This document shows positions 43,333-53,111 of a stretch of 64,000 nt of DNA, piece by piece; position 1 is the stretch's first letter; each line of letters opens with the position of its first letter. Source of the DNA: an alpha proteobacterium U9-1i. Its GTDB lineage: Bacteria > Pseudomonadota > Alphaproteobacteria > Caulobacterales > Aquidulcibacteraceae. The notes below the pieces were generated by a model. The model did not search any database, was not told where the DNA came from, and saw nothing but the letters and a program-made list of their open reading frames with translations. The translations under genes were made by a program, and so were the position numbers. The DNA is taken from contig BBSY01000003.1 in NCBI GenBank assembly GCA_000974665.1, positions 248,001 to 312,000 of the forward strand, read 5' to 3'.

Positions 43333-45483
43333 ATGCGCAACCTATGCTGTACCGGGCTCGCACTTTTACTGAGCGTGATCGCCGCCATACCGAGCGCGTT
43401 GGCGCAGACGGCGCCGGCCACCAGACGTGAAGCTGTCACGAATACGACGCACGGCATTGTCGTCGACGATCCCTATCGGTGGCTTGAGCAAGCGGGGACG
43501 CCGGAGGTTGAGGCTTGGGCAGCTGCGCAAAACGTTGCCGCAGAACGGTACGCCGGGGCGGATGTAGCGACCCGGGAGGGCCGCCTCCTCCAATACGCCA
43601 ATCAAATCTCCGCGCGTGGGGCGCGAATGGTCAGCGGCCAGATGATGTTTATGCGCGGGTGGATCGGCTCGGCGTATCAGGGGCTCTATGTCGGCGATCC
43701 GGAGGGCGAGGCGCGCTACCTTGATGGTCCGATCATTGACCTAAATGATCCGTCTCGTAGCGCGACTGAGACCACTGTGAACTTCTGGCCTTCGCCGGAC
43801 GGAAGGCTCGTTCTCTCGCTTACGGCGCCACAGGGAAGCAATTGGAGCGAGTTGCGGCTCATTGATGTTGCAAGCGGTCGGGTGATCTCAAGGCGAGCGG
43901 ACGTTCACAGAAGCTTCTCATCGGCGGACTGGCTCGCCGACGGGACAGGGTACGTCTACGCGGCCTATCACAGCCAAGACGGCGCGCCCGCTCGCGGCCA
44001 CATTGTTCTGGTGACACTCACAGGCGAAGAGCGCGAAGTTTTCTCCGCAATTGCTGATGGAGATGATCGCCAGCGACTGCTCTCGCCCCGCATGGCGTTT
44101 GATCGCTCTTCGAGATTGTTCGTGGAGGCGACGTCGGGAACGAGTGGAACGAGCGATCTCTACATCGTGGATCTGCGCCAAACGGGGCCGCCGCGAAATT
44201 TGTCCCAAGGCGGCGGCACGTGGCTCTTTCTCGGCGCGCGAGACGACAGCGCGTGGGTCTTCACCAACGAGGGGGCTCCCAACGGCCGAGTCGTGAGGGT
44301 CGACCGGCTCTCGCGCACAGTCCCGACAATGCGCACAATCATAGCAGAAGGTCCCGGTGCGATCGCGGCGGGCAGCCAAGTCGGCGGCAATGTCTACGGC
44401 ATGTTCGGAAATAGGATAGCTCTGCTCTATCGAGAGAACGCAATTCCAACCATGCGCTTATTTGACCTGAATGGGCGATTGCGCTCGAGCTATGAAATTC
44501 CGCCCACCGGAAGCGTCTGGAGCAATTCCGGTGGCGGCATGAAAGGCGATCCGCGACGGGCGGAGGCGTACTACCAATTCCTCGGAGCATCTGAACCTGC
44601 GAGTATTTATCGGCTCGACCTGAACGCTGGCCGCGCAACGCTCGTTTCAGCAGCTCGGAGCGCGGTTGACCGCGACGATATTGTTGCTGAACGCCGCTTT
44701 GTGGAGCGTCCAGACGGCGCGCGGGTTCCGATCATCATCGCGCACCGGCGAGGGCTCGATCTGAGCCAGCCGCATCGCTTGATGATGTACGGCTATGGCG
44801 CCTTCGGTTGGGTGAGTTTTCTCTGGTACCAGCCACACGTGATAGACATGCTCATGCACGATGACGGCGTCTTTGTCGTTGCAGGTGTGCGGGGCGGGGG
44901 AGAATTCGGCACGGCTTGGCACGAGGCAGGCCGCGGCCGAAACCGGCAAGTTGCGATCGATGACTATAACGCGTCCGCAGAATATCTGATCGCTCAAGGC
45001 TACACGACGCCAAACCTGCTCGTCGCCAACACGAGCAGCATCGCCGGCAGCTTGGTCGGAGCGGCGGTTAACCAGAGGCCTGAACTCTACGGTGCGCTCG
45101 TGCTCGACTATTCCGTCCTGGACCTTGCACGGTTCAGTGAATTTGGACACGCCCGCTATTGGGTGGATGAACTGGGTTCTCCGGCTGATCCGGATGCGTT
45201 GCGTTGGCTGATGGCCATTTCTCCGTATCACAACATCGGTGCTTCCGGACGCTGTCTGCCGCCGACGCTTATTCGTGTTGGCCCCAACGATCGTACAGTT
45301 CCCCCGTTTCACGGCTACAAATACGCGGCAGCACGTCAGAACCAATCCGGTTGCGACACGCCGGTCTTTCTAGACGTAATGGAAGGAGCAGGACACAACA
45401 CGGGCTCAACACCTCAAGAGATTGCGCACTCGGACGCAGTCGAACTTGAGTTCATCGCGCGCGTCCTGTCTCCGTCTAACTAG
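43333..45483 (+). CDS. Prolyl oligopeptidase family (S9A-like) serine peptidase, exported
   Basis: A 716-residue protein with a signal peptide (1-25, SALAQ). An N-terminal beta-propeller follows (TTHGIVVDDPYRWLE is the family entry motif). The C-terminal alpha/beta hydrolase domain has GVRGGGEFGTAWHEAGRG. The likely triad is S569 in TSSIAGSLVGAAVNQRPELYG, D653 in GPNDRTVP and H688 in GAGHNTG. The nucleophile elbow differs from the usual GGSNGG, keeping the serine but losing two glycines, so activity is uncertain. The start at 43333 follows a signal-peptide logic; the upstream frame is not conserved-looking. Confidence 0.87.
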   Translation: MRNLCCTGLALLLSVIAAIPSALAQTAPATRREAVTNTTHGIVVDDPYRWLEQAGTPEVEAWAAAQNVAAERYAGADVATREGRLLQYANQISARGARMVSGQMMFMRGWIGSAYQGLYVGDPEGEARYLDGPIIDLNDPSRSATETTVNFWPSPDGRLVLSLTAPQGSNWSELRLIDVASGRVISRRADVHRSFSSADWLADGTGYVYAAYHSQDGAPARGHIVLVTLTGEEREVFSAIADGDDRQRLLSPRMAFDRSSRLFVEATSGTSGTSDLYIVDLRQTGPPRNLSQGGGTWLFLGARDDSAWVFTNEGAPNGRVVRVDRLSRTVPTMRTIIAEGPGAIAAGSQVGGNVYGMFGNRIALLYRENAIPTMRLFDLNGRLRSSYEIPPTGSVWSNSGGGMKGDPRRAEAYYQFLGASEPASIYRLDLNAGRATLVSAARSAVDRDDIVAERRFVERPDGARVPIIIAHRRGLDLSQPHRLMMYGYGAFGWVSFLWYQPHVIDMLMHDDGVFVVAGVRGGGEFGTAWHEAGRGRNRQVAIDDYNASAEYLIAQGYTTPNLLVANTSSIAGSLVGAAVNQRPELYGALVLDYSVLDLARFSEFGHARYWVDELGSPADPDALRWLMAISPYHNIGASGRCLPPTLIRVGPNDRTVPPFHGYKYAAARQNQSGCDTPVFLDVMEGAGHNTGSTPQEIAHSDAVELEFIARVLSPSN

Positions 45484-45668
45484 GTTTTTGTTGGGGGCCA
45501 CGCGGATCGCCTTCGCCTTGATCCATCTGTGCGCCGCTCGCGCAAGCAACCGTCCGCGCACCCAAGCAGCCAGGACTGCTACGTCGCTCGCCCTTTAGTT
45601 GTAGCGGTCAGCGCGATCCACAAACCGCCCTTAACGTTCTGAATTGTATGGAGAAAATCGAGTGTAGA

Positions 45669-45759
45669 TGGCGGAGACGGAGGGATTCGAACCCTCGATA
45701 CGCGGTTAGCGTATGCTCCCTTAGCAAGGGAGTGCCTTCAGCCACTCGGCCACGTCTCC
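45669..45759 (-). tRNA. tRNA-Ser(GCU)
   Basis: On the reverse strand the sequence begins GGAGACGTGGCCGAGTGG and pairs with CGTCTCC before the encoded CCA (45671-45669). The anticodon loop CTTGCTAAG gives anticodon GCU. There is a long variable arm and the T-loop GGTTCGAATCC. Ninety-one bases including CCA, as expected for a class II serine tRNA. Confidence 0.97.
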
Positions 45760-45917
45760 GGCGGGGTCCCGCTTACCGGGACCGCTCGGCACAGGCAAGC
45801 GCCGTCCAGGCTCCAGGAGCTGCCCGCTGACACAAAACACACCCGGCGAATGGTTGACGGACGCATCCCGCCCGCCTTTGCTGACCGCTCGGACGGATAA
45901 AGCGCGGAGGGGCGTTC

Positions 45918-48023
45918 ATGCGGATCATGGCTTGGTTGGCGGCAGCTGTTTTGGGCTCGGCGATGGCGGCGTCCAGCGCAGTGGCGCAGGCGCCAGCCGA
46001 AGAGCGGTACGTGGTCTTGCAGAATGGCGAACAGGTGGGGCACGTCCGCGCGACGACCACCGGCGCCAACGTCGCGATCGATTATGTCGTCGACAACAAT
46101 GGTCGCGGCCCCCGTTTGCAACAGCGCATCGTTCTCGGCGCGGGCGGACTGCCGACTGAGTGGACCGTCGAAGGCCGCTCGACCTTCGGCGGCGCGGTCA
46201 GCGAACGCTTCACGCAAACCGGTGGGACGGCGAATTGGTCGAGCCAGGCTGATGAAGGCTCGGCGCCCGTCACCGCTCCGGCGCTTTATGTCGTCAACGA
46301 CGATACGCCTTGGAGCCAAGGGCTTTATGCGCGCGCATTGTTGGCAGCGCCCAATCAAACCTTGAACGTCCTGCCCGGCGGCACGCTGCGACTCGAACAA
46401 GTGCGCCGCACGCGTTTCGGAGCTGGCGCGCGCGCGGTGGACGCGACGATCTATCGTCTCATTGGTCTCGGGCTTTCGCCGTCCTACTTCATGCTTGATC
46501 GCGACAACCGTTTGTTGGCCGAAGTCCAAAGCGGCGGCGCGGCGGTGCGTGAGGGCTACGAAGATCAAGAAGCGACGTTGCGCTCCTTGGCGCAGGAGCT
46601 TGATCGAGAGCGTTTCCAAGCGTTGCAACAGCAATTGGCGCATCGTCTTGATGGCGTTGTCCGCATCCGCAACGTCCGCATCTTCGATCCGGTGAGCGGT
46701 CGCGTCGGCCCCGCAAGCACCGTCACCTATTTCCAAGACACCATCGTTTCGATCGAACCCGGCGCCAGCGAAGCGCGCGGCGACACCTACGACATTGATG
46801 GCGAGGGCGGCGTTCTCGTCCCGGGCCTGCATGACATGCACGCACACACCTCCTCGCAGAGTGCGCTTCTGTATCTCGCCGCCGGCGTCACATCGGTGCG
46901 GGATCAGGGCAACAACAACCAGCGCCTTTTGCGCATGATCGGAGACATTGAGGCGGGAACGTTGGCCGGCCCGCGCATCGTGCGCGCGGGGATGCTCGAA
47001 GGCCGCAGCCCTTTCTCGACGCGCAACGGCATCCTTGCCGATACGCTCGACGAAGCCATCGCGGGCGTGCGCTGGTACGCAGATCACGGCTATTATCAGG
47101 TCAAGATCTACAACTCGCTGCATCCGGAATGGGTGCGTCCCGTGGTTGCCGAAGCGCATCGGCTCGGCATGGGCGTGACCGGACACATCCCGGCGTTCGT
47201 GACGCCCGACCAAGCCATTGAGGCCGGGTACAACGACATCGCTCACATCAATCAATTGATGCTGGGTTGGCTGATCCGCGAGGGCGAAGACACGCGCACC
47301 GCCTTCCGCCTCACCGCTATGCAACGCGCGGCCGATCTAAACCTCAACAGCGCGCCCGTTCGGCGGACCGTGAACCTCATGGTGCGCAACAACGTGGCCC
47401 TCGATACGACGGCGATCACGCTTGAGAACTTCATGCTGAGCCGGGCCCGTCAGGCGCCGCCAGCTTTTGCTTACAATCTCGACCACATGCCGATCGGCTA
47501 TCAACGCGCCCGCAAACGCACTTTCGTCCCGCTTGCGGACGCCGCCGAAGACGCGCGCTACCACGCCGCGTTTGAGCGGCTGTTGCAGACCATGAACCTG
47601 CTGCACCGTCGCGGCGTCCAGCTTTTGCCGGGAACGGATGAAGGCAGCGGCTTCACCTTGCACCGTGAGTTGGAGCTCTACGTCCGCGCTGGCATCTCGC
47701 CAGCTGAGACTTTGGCGCTGGCGACGTTGCGCGCGGACCAGTATCTCGGCCGCTCCGAACGTTTGGGCTCGATCGCGCGCGGCAAGCTGGCGGACTTTAT
47801 CCTTGTCAGCGGCGATCCAACCGAGGACATCACCAACATCCGCCAGGTGCGGATGACGGTGCGCGGCGGCGTGGTCTATTTCCCATCGGAAATTTACCCC
47901 GCTTTCGGTGTCCGCCCGTTTGCGCCGGCAGTGGCGATCCGCGCCCCGACCGAGCGGTCGACGATTGCCGACGAGCCGGGTGATGAAGGTGGCTTCGGCT
48001 ACGAGGACGCACACGCGCACTGA
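45918..48023 (+). CDS. Exported amidohydrolase
   Basis: A 701-residue protein with a signal peptide (1-23, AVAQ) and a 240-residue N-terminal beta domain of unknown role. A metal-dependent amidohydrolase (TIM-barrel) domain follows: VLVPGLHDMHAH (H308, H310), the lysine segment YYQVKIYN, GVTGHIP, and the late LLPGTDEGSGF aspartate. A RLGSIARGKLADFILVSGDP end block is typical. GGAGGGG precedes the ATG. The substrate is unknown; related exported enzymes act on peptides or amides. Confidence 0.88.
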   Translation: MRIMAWLAAAVLGSAMAASSAVAQAPAEERYVVLQNGEQVGHVRATTTGANVAIDYVVDNNGRGPRLQQRIVLGAGGLPTEWTVEGRSTFGGAVSERFTQTGGTANWSSQADEGSAPVTAPALYVVNDDTPWSQGLYARALLAAPNQTLNVLPGGTLRLEQVRRTRFGAGARAVDATIYRLIGLGLSPSYFMLDRDNRLLAEVQSGGAAVREGYEDQEATLRSLAQELDRERFQALQQQLAHRLDGVVRIRNVRIFDPVSGRVGPASTVTYFQDTIVSIEPGASEARGDTYDIDGEGGVLVPGLHDMHAHTSSQSALLYLAAGVTSVRDQGNNNQRLLRMIGDIEAGTLAGPRIVRAGMLEGRSPFSTRNGILADTLDEAIAGVRWYADHGYYQVKIYNSLHPEWVRPVVAEAHRLGMGVTGHIPAFVTPDQAIEAGYNDIAHINQLMLGWLIREGEDTRTAFRLTAMQRAADLNLNSAPVRRTVNLMVRNNVALDTTAITLENFMLSRARQAPPAFAYNLDHMPIGYQRARKRTFVPLADAAEDARYHAAFERLLQTMNLLHRRGVQLLPGTDEGSGFTLHRELELYVRAGISPAETLALATLRADQYLGRSERLGSIARGKLADFILVSGDPTEDITNIRQVRMTVRGGVVYFPSEIYPAFGVRPFAPAVAIRAPTERSTIADEPGDEGGFGYEDAHAH

Positions 48024-48110
48024 GGTTCCATCGTCTAATGCATGGGGCGCATGCGCGCTCGGCGCGTGTGCTGTCTTGCCATCTGACGCTGCGTTCGCGA
48101 CACCGGCGCC

Positions 48111-50879
48111 ATGGCTAAGAAGCAAGACCTGCGCGATTGGTGCCGCGCTCGCTTAACCGCGCACAGCGCGACCGCGCTGCGCGACCCAATGGCGACCGGC
48201 GTACGGCATCTGTCGCTCGATCTGTTGGAGCGTGTTGAAGCCGGCGAGATCGATTTGTCGAACCTGGGCGCGCTCGTGCAACAGATCGGCGATGAGGCGT
48301 TGCGCGAGCGCGCGGCGCGGTTCCGCGCAACGCATCCCGGCGGAACTTGGCGCGCGCTGGTCGAAGCGGCGCTCGCGCCGCTGAAGGGCAAAACGTTCGC
48401 GGAAATAGCCAAGGCTGTTGAAGCGCCGCGCGGTGGTGTGGTGTTCACCGGACACCCCACGTTTGCGCTGTCGCGCGCGATGCGCACCGCACTTGGCGCG
48501 CTCGCGACTGAACCGGCCGCCAGGGCTGACCTGGGTCCGCACGCGCCCGATCCGAACATCACGCTGGCCGACGAACACGCAGACGCCAGCGCCGCATTGG
48601 TGCGCGCACAGGTCGCGCTGCGTGGCTTATCGGCAGCGACATTCGATTGGCTTGAGGCGAATGCCGATGGGCCTTGGTGGTCGCTCATGCCAGCGCCGAT
48701 CCGCCTCGCGACATGGGTGGGCTACGATCTCGACGGGCGCACTGACATTCATTGGGCGCAGACCATTCGCATTCGCCTTGAAGAGAAAGCGGCGCAACTG
48801 GGCCGCTACACCGAAGCGCTGACCGCTGCAGGTGCGGGCAAGCTTGCGGCGAGCTTGGCGAAGGCGGGCGCGCTTGTGGCGAAGCAGGCAGCCTTGTTCA
48901 ACGGCGACCTCGATGACCCGGAGGCGATTGTCGCGGCGGCCAATGCGCTGACTGCGGAAACCGCAGATCGGCTTGTCTCTCTGAAGGGCGTCATCGCCGA
49001 GATCGGCGCGATGCTTGAGGTGGAGGGCAACGCAGCGAAGCGTAAGGCGCTCGCCATCGTGCGCGCAGAGATGGCCGCCATTGGTCTCGGTGTTGGCGGC
49101 ATTCATTTGCGGGTCAATGCATCGCAAGTCCGCTCCGCCGTGCAGGCCGACCTTGGCTTGGAGGTGTTGAACGACTTCTTCGATCGTCGCGCCGTCAGCG
49201 CGGCGGCCGATAAGACCGCCCATGCCAAGCGCCAATCGGTGAATTTTGGCTCGATCTTTCAGGAGAAGATGACGGCCCGGCGCCAGCTCATGTTGTGCGC
49301 GGAGATCGTCAAGCACATCGATGCCGACACGCCGGTGCGTTTCTTGATCGCCGAGATCGAAAGTCCGGCGACAATCATGGGCGCGATTTATCTGGCGCGG
49401 CTTTATGGCGTGTACGATCGGCTCGACATCTCGCCGCTGTTTGAGACGCCGGACGTGCTGGAACGCGGTGGGCGCTTCATGGAGCGCCTGCTCGAAGAAG
49501 AGGAATACCTCGCCTACATCCGCGCGCGCGGGCGGCTCTGCGTGCAGCTCGGCTTTTCCGACAGCGGCCGCTTCATGGGCCAGATCGCGGCTGACATGGG
49601 GATCGAGCGGGTCCATGTCTTACTGTCGCGCGCGCTCGCGAAGGCCAATGTGCGCGACGTGGAAGTCGTCATCTTCGATACCCACGGCGAGTCCATGGGA
49701 CGCGGCGGCTATCCGGGTACGCTGGAAGAGCGCTTCGATCACTTGCTTACGCCTTGGTCGCGGGCGCGTTTCGCCAGCCAAGGCATCGCCGTGCATCCGG
49801 AGGTGAGCTTCCAGGGCGGTGACGGTTATCTGCATTTCGAGACGCCCGAACTGGCGGATGCGACGTTGCGCGCCTTCGCCGCTTGGTCGTTCGCGCCGGC
49901 GCCCAGTGGGCGCATCGACGATGCGTTCTATGGCGACATCAATTTCAGCTGGGACATCTATCGCGGCATCAAGGGCTGGCAGGAGGCGCTGTTTGCGAAC
50001 CGCCACTACCAAGCTGTGCTTGGCTCATTCGCTCCAAATTTGTTGCCCGGCGCCGGCTCACGCAAGACGCGTCGGCAGAGCGGCTCTTCCAAGGACGACG
50101 TGGCGCGCTCGTTGCGCGCGATCCCGCACAACGCCATCCTTCAACAGCTCGCCGCGCCGGCGAACGTCTCTGGCGGGTTCGGTCACGCCGCGGCGCGCGA
50201 GCCGGAAAAGTTCGCGACGCACGTCGCTGGTTCTCCGCGGTTGGAGCGGCTGGTCCGGATGGCGCAGAAGGCGCGTCAGCTCACGAGTCTTTCGATCCTG
50301 CGCACCTACGCCGATCTCTATAGTCCAGGCTTCTGGACCATCCGCGCCGCGCGTGGCGACGATGACGGGCGGGCGGAGATCGCGCTGCGCATCGCTGATC
50401 GGTTGGATGCGTTCGGTCTCGACATTTCGATCGACCGGTTGGCCAACCTGCTGTCCAGCGATCGCCGCCGCTTTGACACGGTGTGCCGCGCGTTCTTGCC
50501 GACCGCCCCGGGCGATCAAGGGTTCGAGGCCGAGCTCTATCTTCTGCACGCCGTCCGGATGGTGTTGATCGTGCGCGGCTTCACGCTCGCCGGCGCCATC
50601 CCGGCATTCTCGCCGCGCCACGATATCAGCCGCGAGGCGTTGGTGGACCAAGCGTTGGAGCTCCGGTTCGCGGAGGTGGCCGACGCCTTGGCCGGTATCT
50701 TCCCCGCGATGGATGACACGCCGGCAGCGTTCGCGAAGCTTACCGAAGCCGGCGAACACGATCTTCAAGCCGGCTACCCGGCGATTGGCCGTGACATCGC
50801 CCAGCCATTGCGGGCGATAGACGCTCAGATCAAGCAAATCAGCGTGGCCATCTCGCACTTCTACGGGGCCTTCGGCTAG
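48111..50879 (+). CDS. Phosphoenolpyruvate carboxylase family, divergent
   Basis: A 922-residue protein of PEPC length. Family landmarks are visible but altered. VVFTGHPTF (H115) stands for the catalytic TAHPTE, GYDLDGRTD for the GDRDGNP loop, LGFSDSGRFMG for the YSDSxKD block, and FDTHGESMGRGGYPG for the FHGRGG-G loop. PEPC adds bicarbonate to phosphoenolpyruvate to make oxaloacetate. Because several catalytic loops deviate, it may be a specialised or inactive paralogue. No clear ribosome site precedes the ATG. It is followed by the MaoC/CitE-like/TetR genes. Confidence 0.75.
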   Translation: MAKKQDLRDWCRARLTAHSATALRDPMATGVRHLSLDLLERVEAGEIDLSNLGALVQQIGDEALRERAARFRATHPGGTWRALVEAALAPLKGKTFAEIAKAVEAPRGGVVFTGHPTFALSRAMRTALGALATEPAARADLGPHAPDPNITLADEHADASAALVRAQVALRGLSAATFDWLEANADGPWWSLMPAPIRLATWVGYDLDGRTDIHWAQTIRIRLEEKAAQLGRYTEALTAAGAGKLAASLAKAGALVAKQAALFNGDLDDPEAIVAAANALTAETADRLVSLKGVIAEIGAMLEVEGNAAKRKALAIVRAEMAAIGLGVGGIHLRVNASQVRSAVQADLGLEVLNDFFDRRAVSAAADKTAHAKRQSVNFGSIFQEKMTARRQLMLCAEIVKHIDADTPVRFLIAEIESPATIMGAIYLARLYGVYDRLDISPLFETPDVLERGGRFMERLLEEEEYLAYIRARGRLCVQLGFSDSGRFMGQIAADMGIERVHVLLSRALAKANVRDVEVVIFDTHGESMGRGGYPGTLEERFDHLLTPWSRARFASQGIAVHPEVSFQGGDGYLHFETPELADATLRAFAAWSFAPAPSGRIDDAFYGDINFSWDIYRGIKGWQEALFANRHYQAVLGSFAPNLLPGAGSRKTRRQSGSSKDDVARSLRAIPHNAILQQLAAPANVSGGFGHAAAREPEKFATHVAGSPRLERLVRMAQKARQLTSLSILRTYADLYSPGFWTIRAARGDDDGRAEIALRIADRLDAFGLDISIDRLANLLSSDRRRFDTVCRAFLPTAPGDQGFEAELYLLHAVRMVLIVRGFTLAGAIPAFSPRHDISREALVDQALELRFAEVADALAGIFPAMDDTPAAFAKLTEAGEHDLQAGYPAIGRDIAQPLRAIDAQIKQISVAISHFYGAFG

Positions 50880-50944
50880 GACGTGCGCTGGGTTTACGCT
50901 ATGGCACTTGAACATGCGCCGTCGCGGCGAAACGGGAGGCAAGT

Positions 50945-51403
50945 TTGAGCGCGCCGTACTGGGATGAGTTTCACATCGGGCAAGTGTTCAAACACGCCCA
51001 ATCGCGGACGATCACGGAGACCGACAACGTCCTCTTCACGACGATGACGCACAATCCAGCGCTGCTGCATCTCGACGAGCATTACTGCCGTGAGAACACT
51101 GAATATGGACAGCGGATCGTCAATTCGTGCTTCACGCTTGGGCTGATGGTGGGCATCTCCGTGGGTGACACGACCTTGGCGCGCGCCGTCGCCAATCTTG
51201 GTTGGGATGAGGTGCGCTTCCCGAAGCCGCTCTTCCATGGCGATACGGTTCGCGTCGAGACGGAAGTGATCGAACTCCGTGAGTCTAAATCGCGACCCAA
51301 TCAGGGCATCGTCGTCTTTAAGCATCGCGCCTTCAACCAGAAGGGCGAGTTGGTCGCCGAGTGCAAGCGCACCGGTCTGCAATTGAAAAAGCCTCAGCCA
51401 TGA
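50945..51403 (+). CDS. MaoC-like acyl-CoA hydratase
   Basis: A 152-residue hot-dog-fold protein: [41 protein letters not shown] carries the hydratase D/N-H pair, followed by [14 protein letters not shown]. Family members hydrate enoyl-CoA or mesaconyl-CoA. The start is a rare TTG at 50945, supported by GGGAGG five bases upstream; no in-frame ATG precedes the domain. It overlaps the CitE-like gene (ATGA). The pair resembles mesaconyl-CoA hydratase/malyl-CoA lyase arrangements, but substrate assignment is inference. Confidence 0.85.
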   Translation: MSAPYWDEFHIGQVFKHAQSRTITETDNVLFTTMTHNPALLHLDEHYCRENTEYGQRIVNSCFTLGLMVGISVGDTTLARAVANLGWDEVRFPKPLFHGDTVRVETEVIELRESKSRPNQGIVVFKHRAFNQKGELVAECKRTGLQLKKPQP

Positions 51404-52272
51404 CTTTGCGTTCGCTTCTGTTTGTGCCGGGCGACAGCGAGAAGAAGCTCGCCAAGGCCGAAGGCATCGGCGCCGATGCGTTGATCCTTGACCTGGAAGA
51501 TGCGGTGGCGATGGAGCGCAAACCGGTGGCGCGGGCTCTGGTGCGCGACTTTGTGAGCGCGCGAAGCGGCAAGAGCGCGCTTTGGGTGCGGCTCAACCCG
51601 CTGGATAGCGGATTGATTCAGGGCGACCTCGAAGCGGTGTTGGAAGCCAAGCCCGATGGGCTGATGTTGCCGAAGCCCGATGGGCCGGACGATGTGCGGG
51701 CATTGGCGCAGCGGCTCGATGAATTGGGCGCGCCGGACACAATCAAGATCATTCCAGTCGCGAGCGAGACGCCGGCGGCGGTGTTCAATCTGGGCGCCTA
51801 TGTCACTGGCCAGAAGATCGAGCGGCTTTCCGGCATCACCTGGGGCGCGGAAGATCTGAGCGCGGCGATTGGAGCATCCACCAATCGCGACGCCGATGGC
51901 GCGTGGAGCTTTACTTATAAGATGGCGCGTTCGCTCACTCTGCTCGCGGCGCACGGCGCGGGTGTCCAGGCGATTGAGACGTTGCATGCGGATTTTCGCG
52001 ACGTCGAAGGCCTGCGCGCCTCCTCCCGAGCGGCGCGCGCCGAAGGGTTCAGCGGCCGGCTTGCGATCCATCCGGACCAAGTGGCGATCATCAATGAAGC
52101 GTTTACGCCATCGGTGGAGGAGGTGGCGTTCGCGCGCCGCATCGTGGCGGCATTCGATGCGGATACGAGTTTGGGCGCGGTGGCGATTGACGGCAAGATG
52201 ATCGACCAGCCCCATCTGAAACAAGCGCGCAACATCATCGCGCAAGCGGAAGCGGCGGAGGCGCGGGGCTGA
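51400..52272 (+). CDS. HpcH/HpaI aldolase family, CitE-like CoA-ester lyase
   Basis: A 290-residue TIM-barrel enzyme. [18 protein letters not shown] is the CitE/malyl-CoA lyase start, [12 protein letters not shown] holds metal ligands, WVRLNPLD the substrate arginine, and [18 protein letters not shown] and [16 protein letters not shown] complete the fold. It cleaves or forms beta-hydroxyacyl-CoA such as malyl- or citramalyl-CoA. The ATG overlaps the MaoC stop and the gene's TGA overlaps the tetR ATG. Confidence 0.88.
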   Translation: MTLRSLLFVPGDSEKKLAKAEGIGADALILDLEDAVAMERKPVARALVRDFVSARSGKSALWVRLNPLDSGLIQGDLEAVLEAKPDGLMLPKPDGPDDVRALAQRLDELGAPDTIKIIPVASETPAAVFNLGAYVTGQKIERLSGITWGAEDLSAAIGASTNRDADGAWSFTYKMARSLTLLAAHGAGVQAIETLHADFRDVEGLRASSRAARAEGFSGRLAIHPDQVAIINEAFTPSVEEVAFARRIVAAFDADTSLGAVAIDGKMIDQPHLKQARNIIAQAEAAEARG

Positions 52273-52868
52273 TGGCGCGGACCCAGGCAGCGGATTATGA
52301 CGAGCGACGGCTGAAGATCGTTGAGACGGCGGCGCGGCTGTTCGCGCGCGACGGATTTCTCGGCGCCTCAGTGGCCGACGTCGCCGACGCTTGTGAGCTT
52401 TCGAAGTCGGCGCTCTATCATTATTACGCCTCGAAGGAAGACATCCTTTATGACGTAATGCACTCCCATATCGTAGCGCTCGACGATGCGGCGCGCGCCG
52501 TGGTCGAAGGGCCGGGCGAGGCGACGGACAAACTGCGCCTGCTGGTGCGTGAGTTCATGCGGCTCTATGTGGGCGCGGCCGACCGGCACAAGGTTCTGCT
52601 GAACGACTTGCTGCGGCTGCCGAAGCCGCGTCGGCAAGCAATCGTGGCGATGCAGCGCGGCCTGATCGATACCGTCGCCGATCTGTTGTGCGAGATCGAA
52701 CCCGGCCTGCGGATGCGTGAAGCGGAGCGGCGCCCGGCGGCGATGCTGGTGTTCGGGATGATCAACTGGACCCACGTCTGGTTCGATCCAGCCGGCGCAG
52801 TGAGCGCTGAGGCGCTGGCGGATATGGCCGTGGACCTGACGCTGGGTGGGCTAAAGCAGGCCGTCTGA
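52272..52868 (+). CDS. TetR-family regulator
   Basis: A 198-residue protein with N-terminal helix-turn-helix (RRLKIVETAARLFARDGFLGASVADVADACELSKSALYHYYASKEDILYDVM) and a fatty-acid/CoA-type TetR C-domain (FMRLYVGAADRHKVLLNDLLRLPKPRRQAIVAMQRGLID). The sequence resembles TetR regulators linked with acyl-CoA and phenylacetate catabolism. No other regulator is seen near the paa genes, so it is a candidate for the sites at 58461 and 59003. Its ATG overlaps the preceding stop (TGATG). Confidence 0.88.
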   Translation: MARTQAADYDERRLKIVETAARLFARDGFLGASVADVADACELSKSALYHYYASKEDILYDVMHSHIVALDDAARAVVEGPGEATDKLRLLVREFMRLYVGAADRHKVLLNDLLRLPKPRRQAIVAMQRGLIDTVADLLCEIEPGLRMREAERRPAAMLVFGMINWTHVWFDPAGAVSAEALADMAVDLTLGGLKQAV

Positions 52869-52889
52869 GTTTCTGCTTCGCATGCCGCT

Positions 52890-53032
52890 CCTCCTCCCTC
52901 GAGGGGAGGATGTAAGGAGGAGGGTGAGCGGCGCTTCTCCGTTGTGATGTGCTGCGCGTCGCATTTGCTGAAACGTTGCGCTCTACGCTCTCACCCCTCC
53001 CTGCCCTCCCCCTCCAGGGGAGGGTTCCGCGT
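52890..53032. repeat. Inverted pair of C-rich palindromic repeats
   Basis: CCTCCCTCGAGGGGAGG (about 52897-52913) and CCCCTCCAGGGGAGGG (about 53010-53026) each fold as hairpins. The flanks AGGAGGGTGAG and CTCACCCCTCC are roughly complementary, so the two halves form a larger inverted repeat. The first could also act as terminator of the tetR operon, although there is no T-run. Confidence 0.6.
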
Positions 53033-53111
53033 TAGGTTTGTTTCCGCGCAGCACGTTTGGCCTCGCAACGCGTTGGCGTTGGAGGTTTTGCGGTCGGCGC
53101 GCGTGCGATCA

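Noticed and set aside
45484-45668. Possible small RNA or gene between the S9 peptidase and tRNA-Ser
   Set aside because: No promoter, hairpin with T-run or open frame that stands out.
52869-53111. Possible CRISPR-like array
   Set aside because: Only two C-rich hairpins in inverse orientation; no regular direct repeats or spacers.
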